From positions 62,001 through 126,000 of the forward strand of contig JBAMDO010000080.1 in the NCBI GenBank assembly GCA_037074765.1: DNA of 64,000 nt. The letters are read 5' to 3'. The position numbers and the translations under genes were made by a program. Every line of letters starts with the position of its first letter. Position 1 is the first letter of the stretch. The DNA is from Mansonella perstans (lineage: Eukaryota; Nematoda; Chromadorea; Rhabditida; Onchocercidae). Under the pieces are notes generated by a model. That model saw nothing but the letters and a program-made list of their open reading frames with translations. It ran no database searches and had not been told where the DNA came from. Of this stretch, positions 41,901 through 54,154 are shown one piece after another.

Positions 41901-42351
41901 CGTCACTTAGTCAGTCTATCCGGCAGCAATGTTTTTTCCTTTTAAACCATCGGAATCAACGTTCAAACCACTTCATTACATACAAAACAGCTGCTTTTCA
42001 AAAGTTCGATTTTTGATATATCTTTAAACTTCGAAAAAAACGCTAACATACAGTAATGTTCGGTGGAATAGTACCACCTTTCTTCCACTTTTCCCATTAC
42101 CGTATTCAACTAAATATAGTAAAAATTGAAAATAAAATCCACAACGACAAATAGACTTAGTTGATTTGGAACGAAAAAAATACTAACATGTAGTACTGTT
42201 CGGTGGAATAGTACAACCTTTCTTCCGGTTTTCCATTACCAACATCTTCAAATACTGTGAAACGACATGGATGAAAGTTGGAAAATGGACTACGTATCGT
42301 GAAAAATAGAGTGAATTTTTCACCGCTTTCGGTTGTAACGATGTTTGTCAT
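38944..42351 (-). CDS. NADAR-domain protein with Arg/Ser-rich tail (apparent frameshift in exon 7)
   Basis: NADAR (YbiA-like) domains act on ADP-ribose-related molecules: N-glycosidases in bacteria, ADP-ribose handling in others (established). Exons high to low: 42188-42351, 41602-41718, 41108-41250, 40856-40977, 40432-40680, 40210-40346, 39850-40028, 39602-39668, 39223-39376, 38944-38996; about 461 aa. Domain motifs: SPFSNFHPC (21-29), EQYYMYHKA (51-59), RGNFAKYTQN (105-114), LVECSP, WGIG (139-142) and PSKWRGKNKLG. The tail is polar and rich in R, S, E and D (RTPSHDRDFRQ, SGRSRSSSESDRE), like nuclear RS-type proteins. Intron 3 has a GC donor. In exon 7 the upstream splice phase and the RS frame do not agree; one extra C in the run cccc at 40004-40007 would reconcile them. 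A copy of part of exon 1 lies in intron 1. The start ATG follows an AG at distance two. Confidence 0.85.
42031..42110 (-). repeat. Diverged duplicate of NADAR exon 1 end plus donor
   Basis: The segment copies 42171-42258 with about 130 bp offset, both containing ttcggtggaatagtac on the plus strand. On the minus strand 42048-42110 is bounded by a good acceptor (ATATTTAG) and a donor (GTTAGC) and is exactly 63 nt. Its own frame still reads like the source (EERWYYSTEHY). Spliced between exons 1 and 2 it would put a stop codon directly after the junction. Confidence 0.8.
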
Positions 42352-43785
42352 CACTGTTTTCGTTTTTACAGTAACAACTTTGTTTCATATCCAACATATG
42401 CAGCAACAAATTAACCTGCAAATAACATGCAGTAATCAATCAATGATATAATTCATCACAATACATTATATTTAACAATAATTTTTTGTTGTTTCGTTTA
42501 ATTAGCATGAATTTAGCGGTTGTTTTTCCCAAAGTAACACACGTTTTCAGACCATATAGCCAAAAGTGAAAGTAACGTTATTAACGCAAATTTGCATTTG
42601 CTCTCCTGGTGAAACTACAACTTGTTTGGTGAATTAAAGCTCATTTCACATTAATATGCAATGATGTATTCAACGGGCGATACACTCATTGTGTGAGCAA
42701 GTTGATATAGTTAACAAAGTAAGTATTAATCGCATGAATCCATCTAAAATAGCTACAAGAGGGTGCGGGGGGTGGATTGGCTTAACGATTGGTTAGGCTT
42801 ACCTCGACATTGGCTTAACACTATTATCACTCTGATATTGCTATGCTGATAGTGATAGATATTATTCATTCATCTTTAACAACTGTACATATATATTTGG
42901 CACTTTTGTGATTATTTAGAACTACCGTAAGCTTTCCTTACTTTCTAAAACAGAGGTACCATAAATTCACCTCTTGAATCTAAATAAACTTCAGAATGAA
43001 GTAAAAACTTCAATGACGTCAGATACGTTACGTGGCGTGACATGTATAATTGTTAAACAAACGCAATAACCTCCTCAACAACCACCTAGGAGCAGTTAGT
43101 AAAACAATTTATGGCAGTTACAATCAGACCAAAGATATCGAAGTGGTGCACAACAAAAATACGCAACTTTGCCATTAACATAAGGAAAATGAGAAACTCA
43201 TAGTTTGTGATAAAATAAGCATGAGAAAGTTTTGATTTGGGGATTTTTTGTTCGGGAAAAATTAAACGTGGGAATTGATATAGCGTACGCTACGTGAGAT
43301 TGTTGGTTGCATACGTTACGTGAAAGTATTGGTTAGTAATATAAATATGTTTAGCCACTTCTTAAACGGATACCAATCATCAATCTTTACTAAAATTACA
43401 CCACTATTATTTTATTTTCACTCAATTTACTTATTCAGTGAGAAATGAAATTTTAAGTGAAATTGAATTTAATCATTGGTAAAAATAAATAAGAGGTATT
43501 TGTTATGTTAGAAAAAGATTTTAAATGTTTTTTAGTGTTATTGTAAAGTTATAAGGTTGTTGTAATACAAAAGCATGTTGTAAATATTATTAAAGAGGAA
43601 AAAATTTTGTTAAAATGTTATCCAAAATTTAGAAATGGAAGAGTTGTTTTAGTTGAAAAAGATTGAAAAATGGGTGCGCAATAAATTTTGAAATTAGGTT
43701 GAGAGAGCTATGTTCAGATGAATGATAATGCCATCAATAATGACATTTTTCAGTGTTTATTGTCACTATTTCAGATGCATCAGTG
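42352..43785. promoter_or_regulatory. Divergent intergenic region between NADAR and DPAGT1 genes
   Basis: 1.4 kb between two divergent starts. Contains a G-rich patch (gggtgcggggggtgg, about 42761-42776) and the ACGT-core cluster listed separately. No gene seen. Confidence 0.5.
43014..43323. promoter_or_regulatory. Cluster of CRE/UPRE-like ACGT sites upstream of DPAGT1
   Basis: TGACGTCA (43014-43021, perfect palindromic CRE), TTACGTGG (43028-43035), AACGTGGG (43265-43272), CTACGTGA (43290-43297) and TTACGTGA (43316-43323). The core TACGTTACGTG occurs twice. Such cores are bound by bZIP factors including ATF/CREB and XBP-1 types. The sites lie 460-770 bp before the DPAGT1 start. Function is inferred from sequence only. 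Confidence 0.45.
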
Positions 43786-46700
43786 ATGTTATCATTGTGG
43801 GTAAATATATTATTGAGTTGTGGGGGTGCATACATTTCATATCGCATAATTCTAGAATACATTCCAGTCTTCGTAAGACGTCAAATGTACGGGAAAGATC
43901 AATGTAAAGTATGTTATTATCTTCGAGATATTTGTACATTTTTCTTACATTCTAAATTTCGAATAAAATCTATCTAAAGTGAATTTTTATATTTTGTAAT
44001 TTTATAAATTTGAAATATATGTTAGCTTTCTTTGCAAAAAAAAAAAATATTGATTGATAATGAGATATTTTCAATTTTTTTCTGAATTAAATTCGATAAA
44101 TTCGATTGTTTTTATTAACGAAAAAGTACATTTAAAGTACAAAGCTAAACTAAAGCATTTTTTATAAAAAAATGTAATTGTTTCATAAATTTTACAATCT
44201 CCTTATTTGTTATAGCATATTCTATATCTTTTACAGCTAGTTTTCCGTATCTTTTTTTTGTTTAGATAGATGATATTCCTGTACCCGAACCAATTGGCGT
44301 CATATCAGCAGCTGTTTATTTAATTGTTATGTTTTTATTTATACCATTCCCAGTTTATGAGTGGTCACAATTTGAGTAAGTTTCTCTCATAATTTTTATG
44401 AATTATTATGGAACTTCTTTTATTGAAACTATAATATATATAATTTTCATTTCTTTAAATTTGCAGGTCACCCATTCCACATCAAAAATTTTTAATGTTC
44501 TTATCAGCACTGACAGCGATTTGTTCCGCAGTTTTACTGGGTTTTGCAGATGATGTTTTGGATTTACGGTGGCGACACAAACTTTTATTTCCTACACTTT
44601 CATCACTTCCATTGCTTCTTGTCTATTATGTGTCTGGTGAATTGTTTGTTATTTATTAGAACTCTGTAATTGTGTTATAGAAATTTTTGTTATCATATGA
44701 GATTCTATCGTTGGTTTGATTTTCCTGTTTAGCAGTATTCTAGAAGCATTTTCTCAGGGTCACCGGCTACGATCGTATTACCATCTTTAATTAGGACATT
44801 ATTTCAAGTGCCGGAATGCATTGACATTGGGATTTTTTATTACGTTTATATGGGTATGATGGTAAGTTCACTGAATTTGATAATTAAAGCATGGTAATTA
44901 TTTTGCCTCAATTTTTCTCGAAGGTATAAATTGTGGATTGTGTTGCTTTTCTGTTACGTGTTTAAACGGAAAAAGTAATTGTAACTATCGTAACATTTGC
45001 CTATTATACTTTTCAGGTAGTCTTTTGCACAAATGCAATCAATATTCTGGCTGGAATTAATGGACTTGAAGCTGGACAAGCTTTTATAATAGCAACTTCT
45101 GTTGTTGTTTTTAATGCAGTCGAAGTAAGTTTTTATTTCGCCCTTTTCTAAGCGGGAAATTGTAAAATATTGCAAAGGTAGAAAAATTTCTAGATGAATT
45201 CCATAAGCCTTTCTTGCAGTTGTTTCGACTGGATCCATCGGTTTCGTGGTATCATTCACTTTCTCTATATTTCCTATTACCTTTTTTGACAATAACATCT
45301 GTTCTGCTATATTTCAATTGGTAATCACCTTTGATTATTTTTTCATCCGAATTATGATTTTTTGATATTTATGGTATCTTTTTTCAGCTCAAATTGTTGA
45401 AATTTGCACATTTTTATTTTACTGTTAATTAAAATTCAAGTATCCAATATATATCCAACATATTTAGGTATCCAGCACGAGTTTTTGTTGGTGATACATT
45501 TTGTTATTGGGCTGGAATGACTCTGGCTTCAGCTTGTATTCTCGGCCATTTTAGCAAAACTATGGCACTTTTCCTGATCCCACAGGCAAGTTCCTGTCGT
45601 TTCTGCAGCAAATATTTTCCCCTTTATCGGGTTTTTAAACTTTTGTTTAGTGAGTTCAATTTAGGTTCCCTTTAAATGCAAAAATGCATTTTCCTATGCA
45701 ATATTATTAATTCTTTCTTAAAGTTTCTTGAATTTTTAGTCATTACGGTGTGTCGTGTCATTTGTACATTAGTATCAAATTCATATTGTTATTTATTTAG
45801 AAAACTTTTTTTCTAATTCTCTTTGTATGACAATTACTACAAATTGACCTAATCAAGAACTCAGACTAGATGAATTAGTAATATTGCATACGAAAATTTA
45901 TTGGCAGCATTTTATGATAAAATTGATATTTCAAATTAGTGTCAAATCAGTGATTAAAACTACAAGAGGAGACAGTATGTTTTAATTATACAATTAACTG
46001 TATAATTTTATTCTTTCAAAGTATTTTAAATAAAAAAAACCGTAGAAAATGTAAACTTCGTACTTTCCAGATTTTCAATTTTATTTATTCAATTCCTCAA
46101 CTGTTTCGTCTTATTCCTTGTCCGCGTCATCGATTGCCGAAGTATAACAGCAAAACTAACACCGTTTGTATGAGCACTGTTGAATTAAAAGAGAATGGTG
46201 ATATTTATTTGGCTTAATTTATTTCTTTACATTTTCTCCACATCAGTTCTATATAATCTGCAGTTCCTTTTTAGTGTGTTGAGATCTTCCACTTAAATGC
46301 TTTTGCAGTTTTCCATGGATATGTTATTGTTTAGTAGAAGAATTCATTTACTGTAATTTTTGTTTTATTAAACTACTACTATTGCTGCGTGTAAGATTTC
46401 TTAATTAGTTATTTTTTCATTTAGATCTCAAACCTTTGAGCAAGATAGTCCTTTATTTATTGGATATATTTGGCATGTTGCACAAGAAAATAATTGAAAA
46501 GGATGATATGAGGTAAGAGTTTTTATTCTTTATCTTTTGATATAAAGATTGCTTTTACTTCTCAAACTTTATTTTTTATAAGTGTTATCTTAAAATGATA
46601 AATATGCGGTGCTTATATTTATATAGCTATTGATGACGTTGAAATATTATAAGTGAATTTCTGTTAACGTGCTTGAATAAGGAAAATGAGGAAGAGAGAC

Positions 46701-46928
46701 TATTATAGTGCATAAAGTTGCCTCGTAGTTTGCTTTCAGTTCGTTTTTTACTTCAGATGGATAATTATCAACAATCTAACGCTACTAAATCTGGTTTTAA
46801 AATTTACGGGTCCAATGCACGAAAAAAAGCTGACGGAAACGCTTCTGATGTTGCAAGTTTTATTTTCAATTCTAGCATTTTTCATTCGATTCTATGTTGC
46901 ACAACTGATGTATGAAATCGTTTTATAA
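43786..46928 (+). CDS. algn-7: UDP-GlcNAc:dolichyl-phosphate GlcNAc-1-phosphotransferase (ALG7/DPAGT1)
   Basis: Makes GlcNAc-PP-dolichol, the first step of N-linked glycan assembly at the ER membrane; target of tunicamycin. Ten exons: 43786-43908, 44266-44375, 44467-44636, 44758-44861, 45017-45124, 45220-45320, 45468-45585, 46071-46197, 46425-46512, 46757-46928, giving 406 aa, the usual length. Signatures: [14 protein letters not shown] with the acidic pair at 106-107, [16 protein letters not shown] (172-187), [10 protein letters not shown], and several hydrophobic spans. Intron 7 has a GC donor (CAG/GCAAGT). The start follows a trans-splice-like acceptor (CTATTTCAG, ends 43774). A three-codon upstream ORF starts at 43775, and its TGA overlaps the chosen ATG. 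The cluster at 43014-43323 may regulate it. Confidence 0.96.
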
Positions 46929-47657
46929 GTTATCAGATTGGGACCGCTGTTCTCATTGAAAAGTTGAGGCCTACATTGATTTTCGAAAATTTATAGAAAC
47001 TGTCTATAGTTGAAATCATTGAAACCATTGAAATCAAGCCCTATGCTACTGATTTCGTAAAAAAAAGTAACTGTGTTTGTCCGAAACATTAATCTGAAAA
47101 TTTTTTTTCCGGGATAAAAGAAATTTTCCAAGAGCAGTTAAAATTTCATTACAAGATTTCACTGAAAGCTCAACTTATACGGATCGCAATATATAACTGT
47201 CTAGTTTATTTATTTTTATAGGATACATTTTTAGGATATGTTTCTTATTTTTATACAATATATTTGTCATTCCATGTTATTTTTTGTTAAAATGTACTTC
47301 AGAACATTACAAAGTTTGAAGGATTTTTTATTTATTAACGGCGCATCACAAACATTGAAAATTTCGAGTTGGGTGCGTCTTTATTAAAATTTTCGAAGCG
47401 CCTCCGTAGAGTTTAAGATTGAATGTAGTGCTTTTTTAAATGTTACTTAACTTTCTGCTATCGAATGTTATTGAAGTAATAATATGTGTAGAATCACCGA
47501 ATAATTGAAGAGTTACAAATACAGAAAAATTTTAAAATTTCGCGACAGAAGTTAATGTTCATTTAATAAATAGTCATAAAATCCAAAATAGCATAACTTA
47601 CTAACTGGCAGTAAACAATATAAACAGAAAGTTCATAGTATTTCCAAGCGTAATAAT
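46929..47657. other. Convergent intergenic region, no gene seen
   Basis: 3' flanks of DPAGT1 (+) and the first TANGO2-like gene (-). AT-rich, nothing else recognised. Confidence 0.5.
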
Positions 47658-50212
47658 TCAGATGAGTTCAAAGTGAAATATTCGCTCGGTCCACGTGGCA
47701 TCGCTCGTTTTTCCCGTCCCAATCTCCATCGATTTCTCATAATATGTGGCCCGATTATTACGATCCACAATAATAATTGTATGTGATCTGAAACTAGAAG
47801 GACAGTAGAATTACATAAAGATTACATTTACTCTACTTCAGAAGATATCTGAGAATTCACGAATGCTTCTAAAATTTCTACTTTTAATTAAACTGATAGC
47901 AAACCTAGTGCCATAGGGAATGCCATCAGGATATTTTACGAAAATGGCCGCACGATACTTACAAATCTCGCTAGATCGACCACATCGCCGTTTTAATTGG
48001 TCATCAGGGAAATATCTGCAAAACAGTAAGTGTTTTAAATTCGCGGATCTTAAAGCTAATAAGATTGTATGTTGGTTAGTTCTTATATTCTCGTGCTAAC
48101 TATTAGGAGCAATATGAAAGAAGAGAAGAGCCTAGGCAAATGATATTATTCTTGAAAAAGAGGTTTGGAATACTTTTTTAAATCTATCCGTTCCTATCAT
48201 AGCATTATATTCAATAAATTTTCATCTCCCTTTCATTATTAGTATTAAATTGTTTTATGCATATTAAATTAATTGATATATGAATATTACAGATAAATTA
48301 AAAAATAACATCCTCAATATCTCTTCCATACATTATATTCATTCTTTTTTGAGTAAAATTGAAAAGCTTACTGATATTTGTCAGTAGCTAATTGTAGAAG
48401 GCGTTCAATAATTTCTGCTTCTGAAAGATTTTCACTGTTTATTTCTTCAATAATATCACTCACTTTTTCTACACCCCGTTGCACTTTTTCAAACGGCTCA
48501 CATGGTGGACTGTTGCTAAAACCATAAATACCTGCAAAGAATCGCATGAATTTAATAAAATCAGGAAAAGAATGATGAAAAATCTATAAAATTGATGTTT
48601 GCTTATGAAATATTTGAAGTAGTAAGCACCCGGTGGATATTTGATAACTTCAATTTGATCGTCTAGCTCATATGTTAGGCCTGCAATTTCATATTGATCA
48701 TGCTCATCCCTGAAATGCAGCATGTTTATTTCCTACCAACAAAAAAAAAAAAAAAAAAAATCCATATTCTTAAAAATTTTGAAGAAATAATTAAACTCTA
48801 AAACTTTTGTTAAGTTTGAATGTTTTTCAGAAAGTGCAGAACAAAAAAAAAAATCAGTATTTCCATTTTTTGAACTCTATAATTTGCATTGGTGGAAAAA
48901 GATTTTCTTCAATACATCCCGTAGTGATGCTACATTTTAGATTTCCAATAGTTTGATATTAACAAAGCTTGGATTCAAATTTTACCTTTGAAAAAAAAGT
49001 ATCTGGAATGCATTATATTTGTTCACAGTACCATTCAATGATTTGCAAAATTCCTCCGGTTTTTCGTTTGATTTCACAAAATCTACCGGTAATGCTCCTA
49101 AAAATGTAGTGTATGCTTCTAACTTTTAACTCCTTAAAGGTTGCAAGATTTTCTTTTTTTTCAAGAGATGAATTTGAATGTTACCTAGATAAATCATGCT
49201 TTATTAATAAAATCAAATTTGCACTCAAAAAATTCGTCGAACAATTTTTAAATTATTGATCCAAAAAAAAATTATTAACGAAATGCTTGTTGAAAATTTT
49301 TGAATAAATGAAAAATATTTATCCATAAGTAGAAAATATAATTTTTCTGTAACGAAATTATACGACTCACATTTCAATCTAATCTCTTAATAATCTAAAA
49401 ATCAAATTCTAGAAGTATTATTTTTGCCTTAAATAGTCAAATATCTTGATTTTCTTACTAGTATAATCAAAATAAAGTACGTAGATATTATAAAATTAAT
49501 TATAATAACTCCCCTATTCTATCAATCGATACATTATCATCATAAAGACTGCAAGAGAAAAATCACTAATATGAGACCTCTAGTGGGAGAATTTGATTTT
49601 ATTTGATGTATGGGTAGTGTAATTGTCAATAGATTGCTAATACGACCAGCAGCATTCATACATAACCATGTTCCACGTATACTTTCTTTCTCATCTCTTC
49701 CTAAAAAATATTTTGTTCCAGTTCGCAAGTTGATTAAAGTCTAAGTTTAAAATAAAACTAGTAAAAAACTCTCATTTATCATAAGAATTGTCTCAGGAAA
49801 CGCTCCAAGAGTTTTTTCTCCTTTTGGGAACTATTGCTTGATATATTTTCATTTCGTTTAATTTTTTTTTTCTATTTTTTATTATCTTAATCTAAATTTT
49901 AAGATATAACTAGTAAACATAATCACTCCTATGGATTGAAATAATACATGTAATCATTTGTGGACTTTTATATATTTTTATTTATCATCAATCAATATAT
50001 AATTAATCATCATTTATCTTCCTCATTATTTATAAACGTTGAGATAAAACTGGAATTGTAGAACAAATTATCGATGAAGTACCAGCAAGAATGCCATTTT
50101 CCCACTTGGCGGTACTGGTTGGCCGATTGAGCAATTCATCACGATTATTTAGCAGAATTAACTTATATTTGGCGTCTGGATTGTGCTCAACGTACACAAA
50201 AGTTATGCACAT
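47658..50212 (-). CDS. TANGO2/HRG-9-family protein, copy A (281 aa)
   Basis: TANGO2 (NRDE) family. In C. elegans the homologues HRG-9 and HRG-10 move haem out of stores (established). Exons high to low: 50083-50212, 49578-49700, 48986-49097, 48630-48709, 48372-48531, 47905-48015, 47658-47787; phases agree. The N terminus MCITFVYV keeps the conserved Cys2. The family signature NRDE is intact (23-26, in LLNNRDELLNRPT). Later signatures are GRDEKESIRGTWL, NLLTIT, and near the C terminus YGTR/SHTIIIVD with the intron between them, ending FHFEL. Length matches the usual 275-285 aa. A paralogue with the same exon pattern lies 865 bp upstream on the same strand. Confidence 0.93.
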
Positions 50213-51076
50213 TAAGCAGTCAGAAATAATAAACAAGGCAGTTTATTTTAGTTTAATCCATAAAATAAGACTTTAGTACTTATAATTCAATACAGATATT
50301 CATACACAAATAACAGTTAAAGTTGTTTTGATATTCGATCTTCGTTACATAAAGTACTGCAACTGTAATAAAAGCAAACTCTGAATAAAATATGTTGAAA
50401 TATTATCAGTTGTTGCATCAATATCACAACAAATTTCAGAAAGTATAGTGAAATTTAGTTCCAAAAAGTCGACTAACTCGACAATTGGTGGAAAATGAAA
50501 TAAAAATGGTATTAGAATGAGTGCCTGAACAAAAACCGGATTTCTTTCAAGGTTGCATATGCCAAATGAATGCGCATGTATTGCAAAAGAGTTGGTGGTA
50601 TTTCAACTGCTTCTCCATTCAATTTCGTATTTAAAGAAATGGACGAACTAAACCCCTCCCCTCCCACCTTGTTATTTACATTCACTATCTTTCTAAATAT
50701 GGTTTGATCAAAAAGTTCTTGACGATGCTATAATAATGATGATACAATATAATTTCATATGTCACTTGCACCTTAACAATTGCTAAGAATTATAATAATC
50801 TTTGTAAATGTATAACAGCAATTTCTTTCATCGCATTACGCATGAAAATATTAAAAGGAGCTTTTATTATTTTTATATTTTATATTTATATTTTTATATC
50901 TTTGCCACTACCATGTCGACATGACTATAGTAGTTTTTTCGACTTTTCAAAATGTTTCAGATTGTTAATCAAATGTTCCATTAAACAATGAATTATTCAT
51001 CCTTCAATAATTCCACCAAATATTATCATAACATTCATGCAATTTCGGAAATTACAAAAACGACCTTGCTTTAACT
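50213..51076. other. Spacer between the tandem TANGO2-like genes
   Basis: Promoter of copy A and 3' flank of copy B. Holds a C-rich run (aacccctcccctcccacc, about 50650) that would be G-rich in transcripts from the minus strand. No gene seen. Confidence 0.5.
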
Positions 51077-54000
51077 TTACAAATCATCAAGATCAAAATG
51101 ATGTATCGTATCATCCCAAGTAACATCAGATATCGGAGTTAATTGTTTTCGGCTCCGTTCGAAATATGTACAACAACCAACACCATTTACCAGCACAATA
51201 GTATGAGATCTTGAAAATGATAATTTTTAAAATGTTTTAAAATATTGCAAATGTTAGAAAACAATCACGAATTGTTAAATATGTGCTGAGAATGCAAATC
51301 CCGAAAACAAATTTATAAATTGGAAATGAAGGCAGAAATGAATGGAACCTGGTTCCATATCGAAAAGGTTTCGGAAATTCATAAAATAACTGCGACATAA
51401 GTTTGCAACTGTTTTTGTCCAGTTTCCTTTGTGAAATGAGCTGTTCATCGGGGTAATGACTGAATAGCAAACTATGATTACTTTTACTATTTCGGTGTAA
51501 TTACTGCTACAGTACTTCGGGCAAGTTTCATTAATAATTTGGCCAACATTTTAAAACGAAATCTGATGGCACTTCCCTATACTTTTTCAAGCAAAAAGTC
51601 CATGGTTCTTTTTAAAATTTAAGACTGAAAATCAAACCTTATAGGATCACAAACTAAATCCAAAAAAAAAGAAGGAAGAAAAAATACACTTGCTCAATTC
51701 CTTCTAAATCAGGATGCTAATTTATCGAAAAAGAACTTTTTCCAACCTCATACCAATGCATAACATTATATAGGAAAAATGAATGAAGTCAGAGGAACAG
51801 GTTTCAAAGAGAGCTAAAGCTCTAAACATATATTATACAAACAGCTTTTTTGGTAAAATTCAGCGCTTAAAATAGCAACAAAAAATTCATATAGATACTT
51901 TTACCTCGTCTGATCAGTGAGGATATCCAAGAACTGCTTCACAAGTTCTGATTCGTTAACATTCTGATCATTTAGCATTTTCAACTTCTCTTCAAATAAC
52001 CGCAAACCATAAGTTATTTTTTTGAACGGCTTTCCTAATATATTACTTCCAAATCCATAGATGCCTAAAATGATAAAACTGCAAAAAGAAAAAATCCAAT
52101 GGGAAATGATGATTTAATTCAACTTTTTACAGCATTATCATGAAATAAAATCTTTACAACAACAGCGTGGTGAAATAATGATTTTTAGTCAATAATTGAG
52201 AAAGAAGAAGCACTATTAGAAACAAGAAACACTGCAGGATATGAAAAAATTCAAGCAATAGATTGCTCGACCTACTTCACACTTTCAACCATTTTAATTT
52301 GAAATTAAGCCAGTGTCAAATCATTATAATTCAATTGATTAACTTAGAAATTTAGACGCTAAAACATCATGAACTTGTTAGAAAATTCATTTTTTAAATG
52401 AAAAAAAAAAAAAAAAAAAAAAAAACAAATCTAAGCAAGAGAAAAAATTAACTTTCAGTATCAGCAGGGATATGTCAGAAGAAAATATGCACAAATGCAT
52501 AAGCACATACACACACTTCCATACATATGCCATATATATTAGCACCATCATCATGTCTTCGATGATTAGGACAAAAATTTTATTAATAAACACTAACCGG
52601 AACCAAACACTGAAGCAGAGTTGTCATTTCGATTAGAAAATTGAGCTCCAAAATATGTTTTCCGTTTAATTTCTTCATTAAAGATCCTATAAAATACATA
52701 TTTTTTCCACAAATACATAAAAACATAACTCTATCACGCATCAACTGCTGTATTAAATGTTCATGAAAAAAACTTAGAAAAGAGAATGGAGTAAATACAG
52801 TTCAAGAAACAGAACTTTACCCTAAATATAAGACAAGTCGAGGTAATCATGAAATTGATTCAAAAAATTTTCATGAAATCTTTAATTTCACACTACTTTC
52901 CCCTTTCGTCATTCTCATCTTGAACCGAATTAATAAGGTTTGCTTCTTTGAAGCAAAATCTTTTCTTGAAAATCATTCATAATTTAACAGAAGCGTCTTT
53001 AATTAAGTTAAATAAGCTGATAACTGATGCTAAGACTGAAAGACATGATGGAATTCTAGAAGCTCGAGAAGGTTACTATCATCTTAAATCAGTGAAAAAA
53101 AGCGACACTTAGTATTATTAACTGATTTAATTAAAACAAAAATCGACAGAACAGATCGCCGCCAAGTTAAATCATTAAAATAATAGTAATTTTAAAAATG
53201 TAATCTTATTATTGTTTTCACATCGTGTCTTTTAAAGAATGTGAATATATCTGCAAGTAAAACGAGAAAGACAAAAGTGCAGTGAAGTCAAAATCTATAA
53301 AAATCTTAGAAGTAATTTCAATATAATGTCGATTTGTCTCATATTTGAAAGAAGACGGTCAGAAAACACTATTTTTTACATACCGATGAAGTAAAATTAG
53401 GTTGAAACCATTGTACTGTTGTGCTTCTTTGGACAGTTGCTCAGCTATATAGTTCGCTGGTGGCATTTCGGATTTCAAATACTCACATACTATTTTGCCT
53501 GATTTCATGATGAAGAATATTTCATAAATTTAAGAATTTAATTTTAAATCGAAATTTCAGGCCACTTTTCAAATATTTTCAAGCCTTGGTTTTAAATAAA
53601 AATTTTAAATCAATTTTACGCATCCTATTTTCTAGTCATTTTATATAAGTGAAATTCCGACCACGCGTTATCACACATGATACTTCGTCAGTTGGATTTT
53701 CAAGCACTCCAAGGATATTTCCCAAACGACCATTTTTGGTCATGCCTAACCAAGTGCCACCATATGGATCTGCTTGATCGCGACCTATAACAACTGATAA
53801 GAGGTGAATCATGAAATAAAAGAACTATGATGATCAGTTTGATTCCGTTAGTTCAAAACTTCATCTAGCAGGATCAGTACTCTGTTCTTGAATTTTGAAT
53901 TATTGATTGGTCTATAAAAAAAAAAGCTAATTTCTGTTGAAAAGTTCTCCATGCAAAGAAAATCCGTACTATCTAAAAAGAAATCATCTTTAACAAAGAA

Positions 54001-54154
54001 TAATAAAAACAATACCACACAAAATACCATCTTTCCAGATAGCTGATAATGTGGGTCGATCGAACAATTCCTCACGATTGTTTAAAACGATCAACTGATA
54101 ACTTTTCGGATCATCGAGTGCTTTATCATTCAAATAAATGAATGTTACGCACAT
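51077..54154 (-). CDS. TANGO2/HRG-9-family protein, copy B (289 aa)
   Basis: Exons high to low: 54016-54154, 53662-53784, 53384-53498, 52598-52686, 51905-52064, 51349-51459, 51077-51209. The splice phases are the same as in copy A at every junction, and exons 2, 5 and 6 have equal lengths (123, 160, 111 nt). The N terminus MCVTFIYL keeps Cys2, but the signature reads NREE (26-29) instead of NRDE. Other family signs: GRDQADPYGGTWLGMTKNGR, YNGFNLILL, GIYGFG, YPDEQL, YGTR/SHTIVLVNG. Here GGTWLG is canonical while copy A has RGTWLC, so the two copies have diverged at different conserved sites. A duplication before the present species, with some change of role, is likely. Confidence 0.93.

Noticed and set aside
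46718..46915. 65-codon plus-strand ORF at the end of DPAGT1
   Set aside because: A different frame of the last DPAGT1 exon, whose hydrophobic C terminus is the expected reading.
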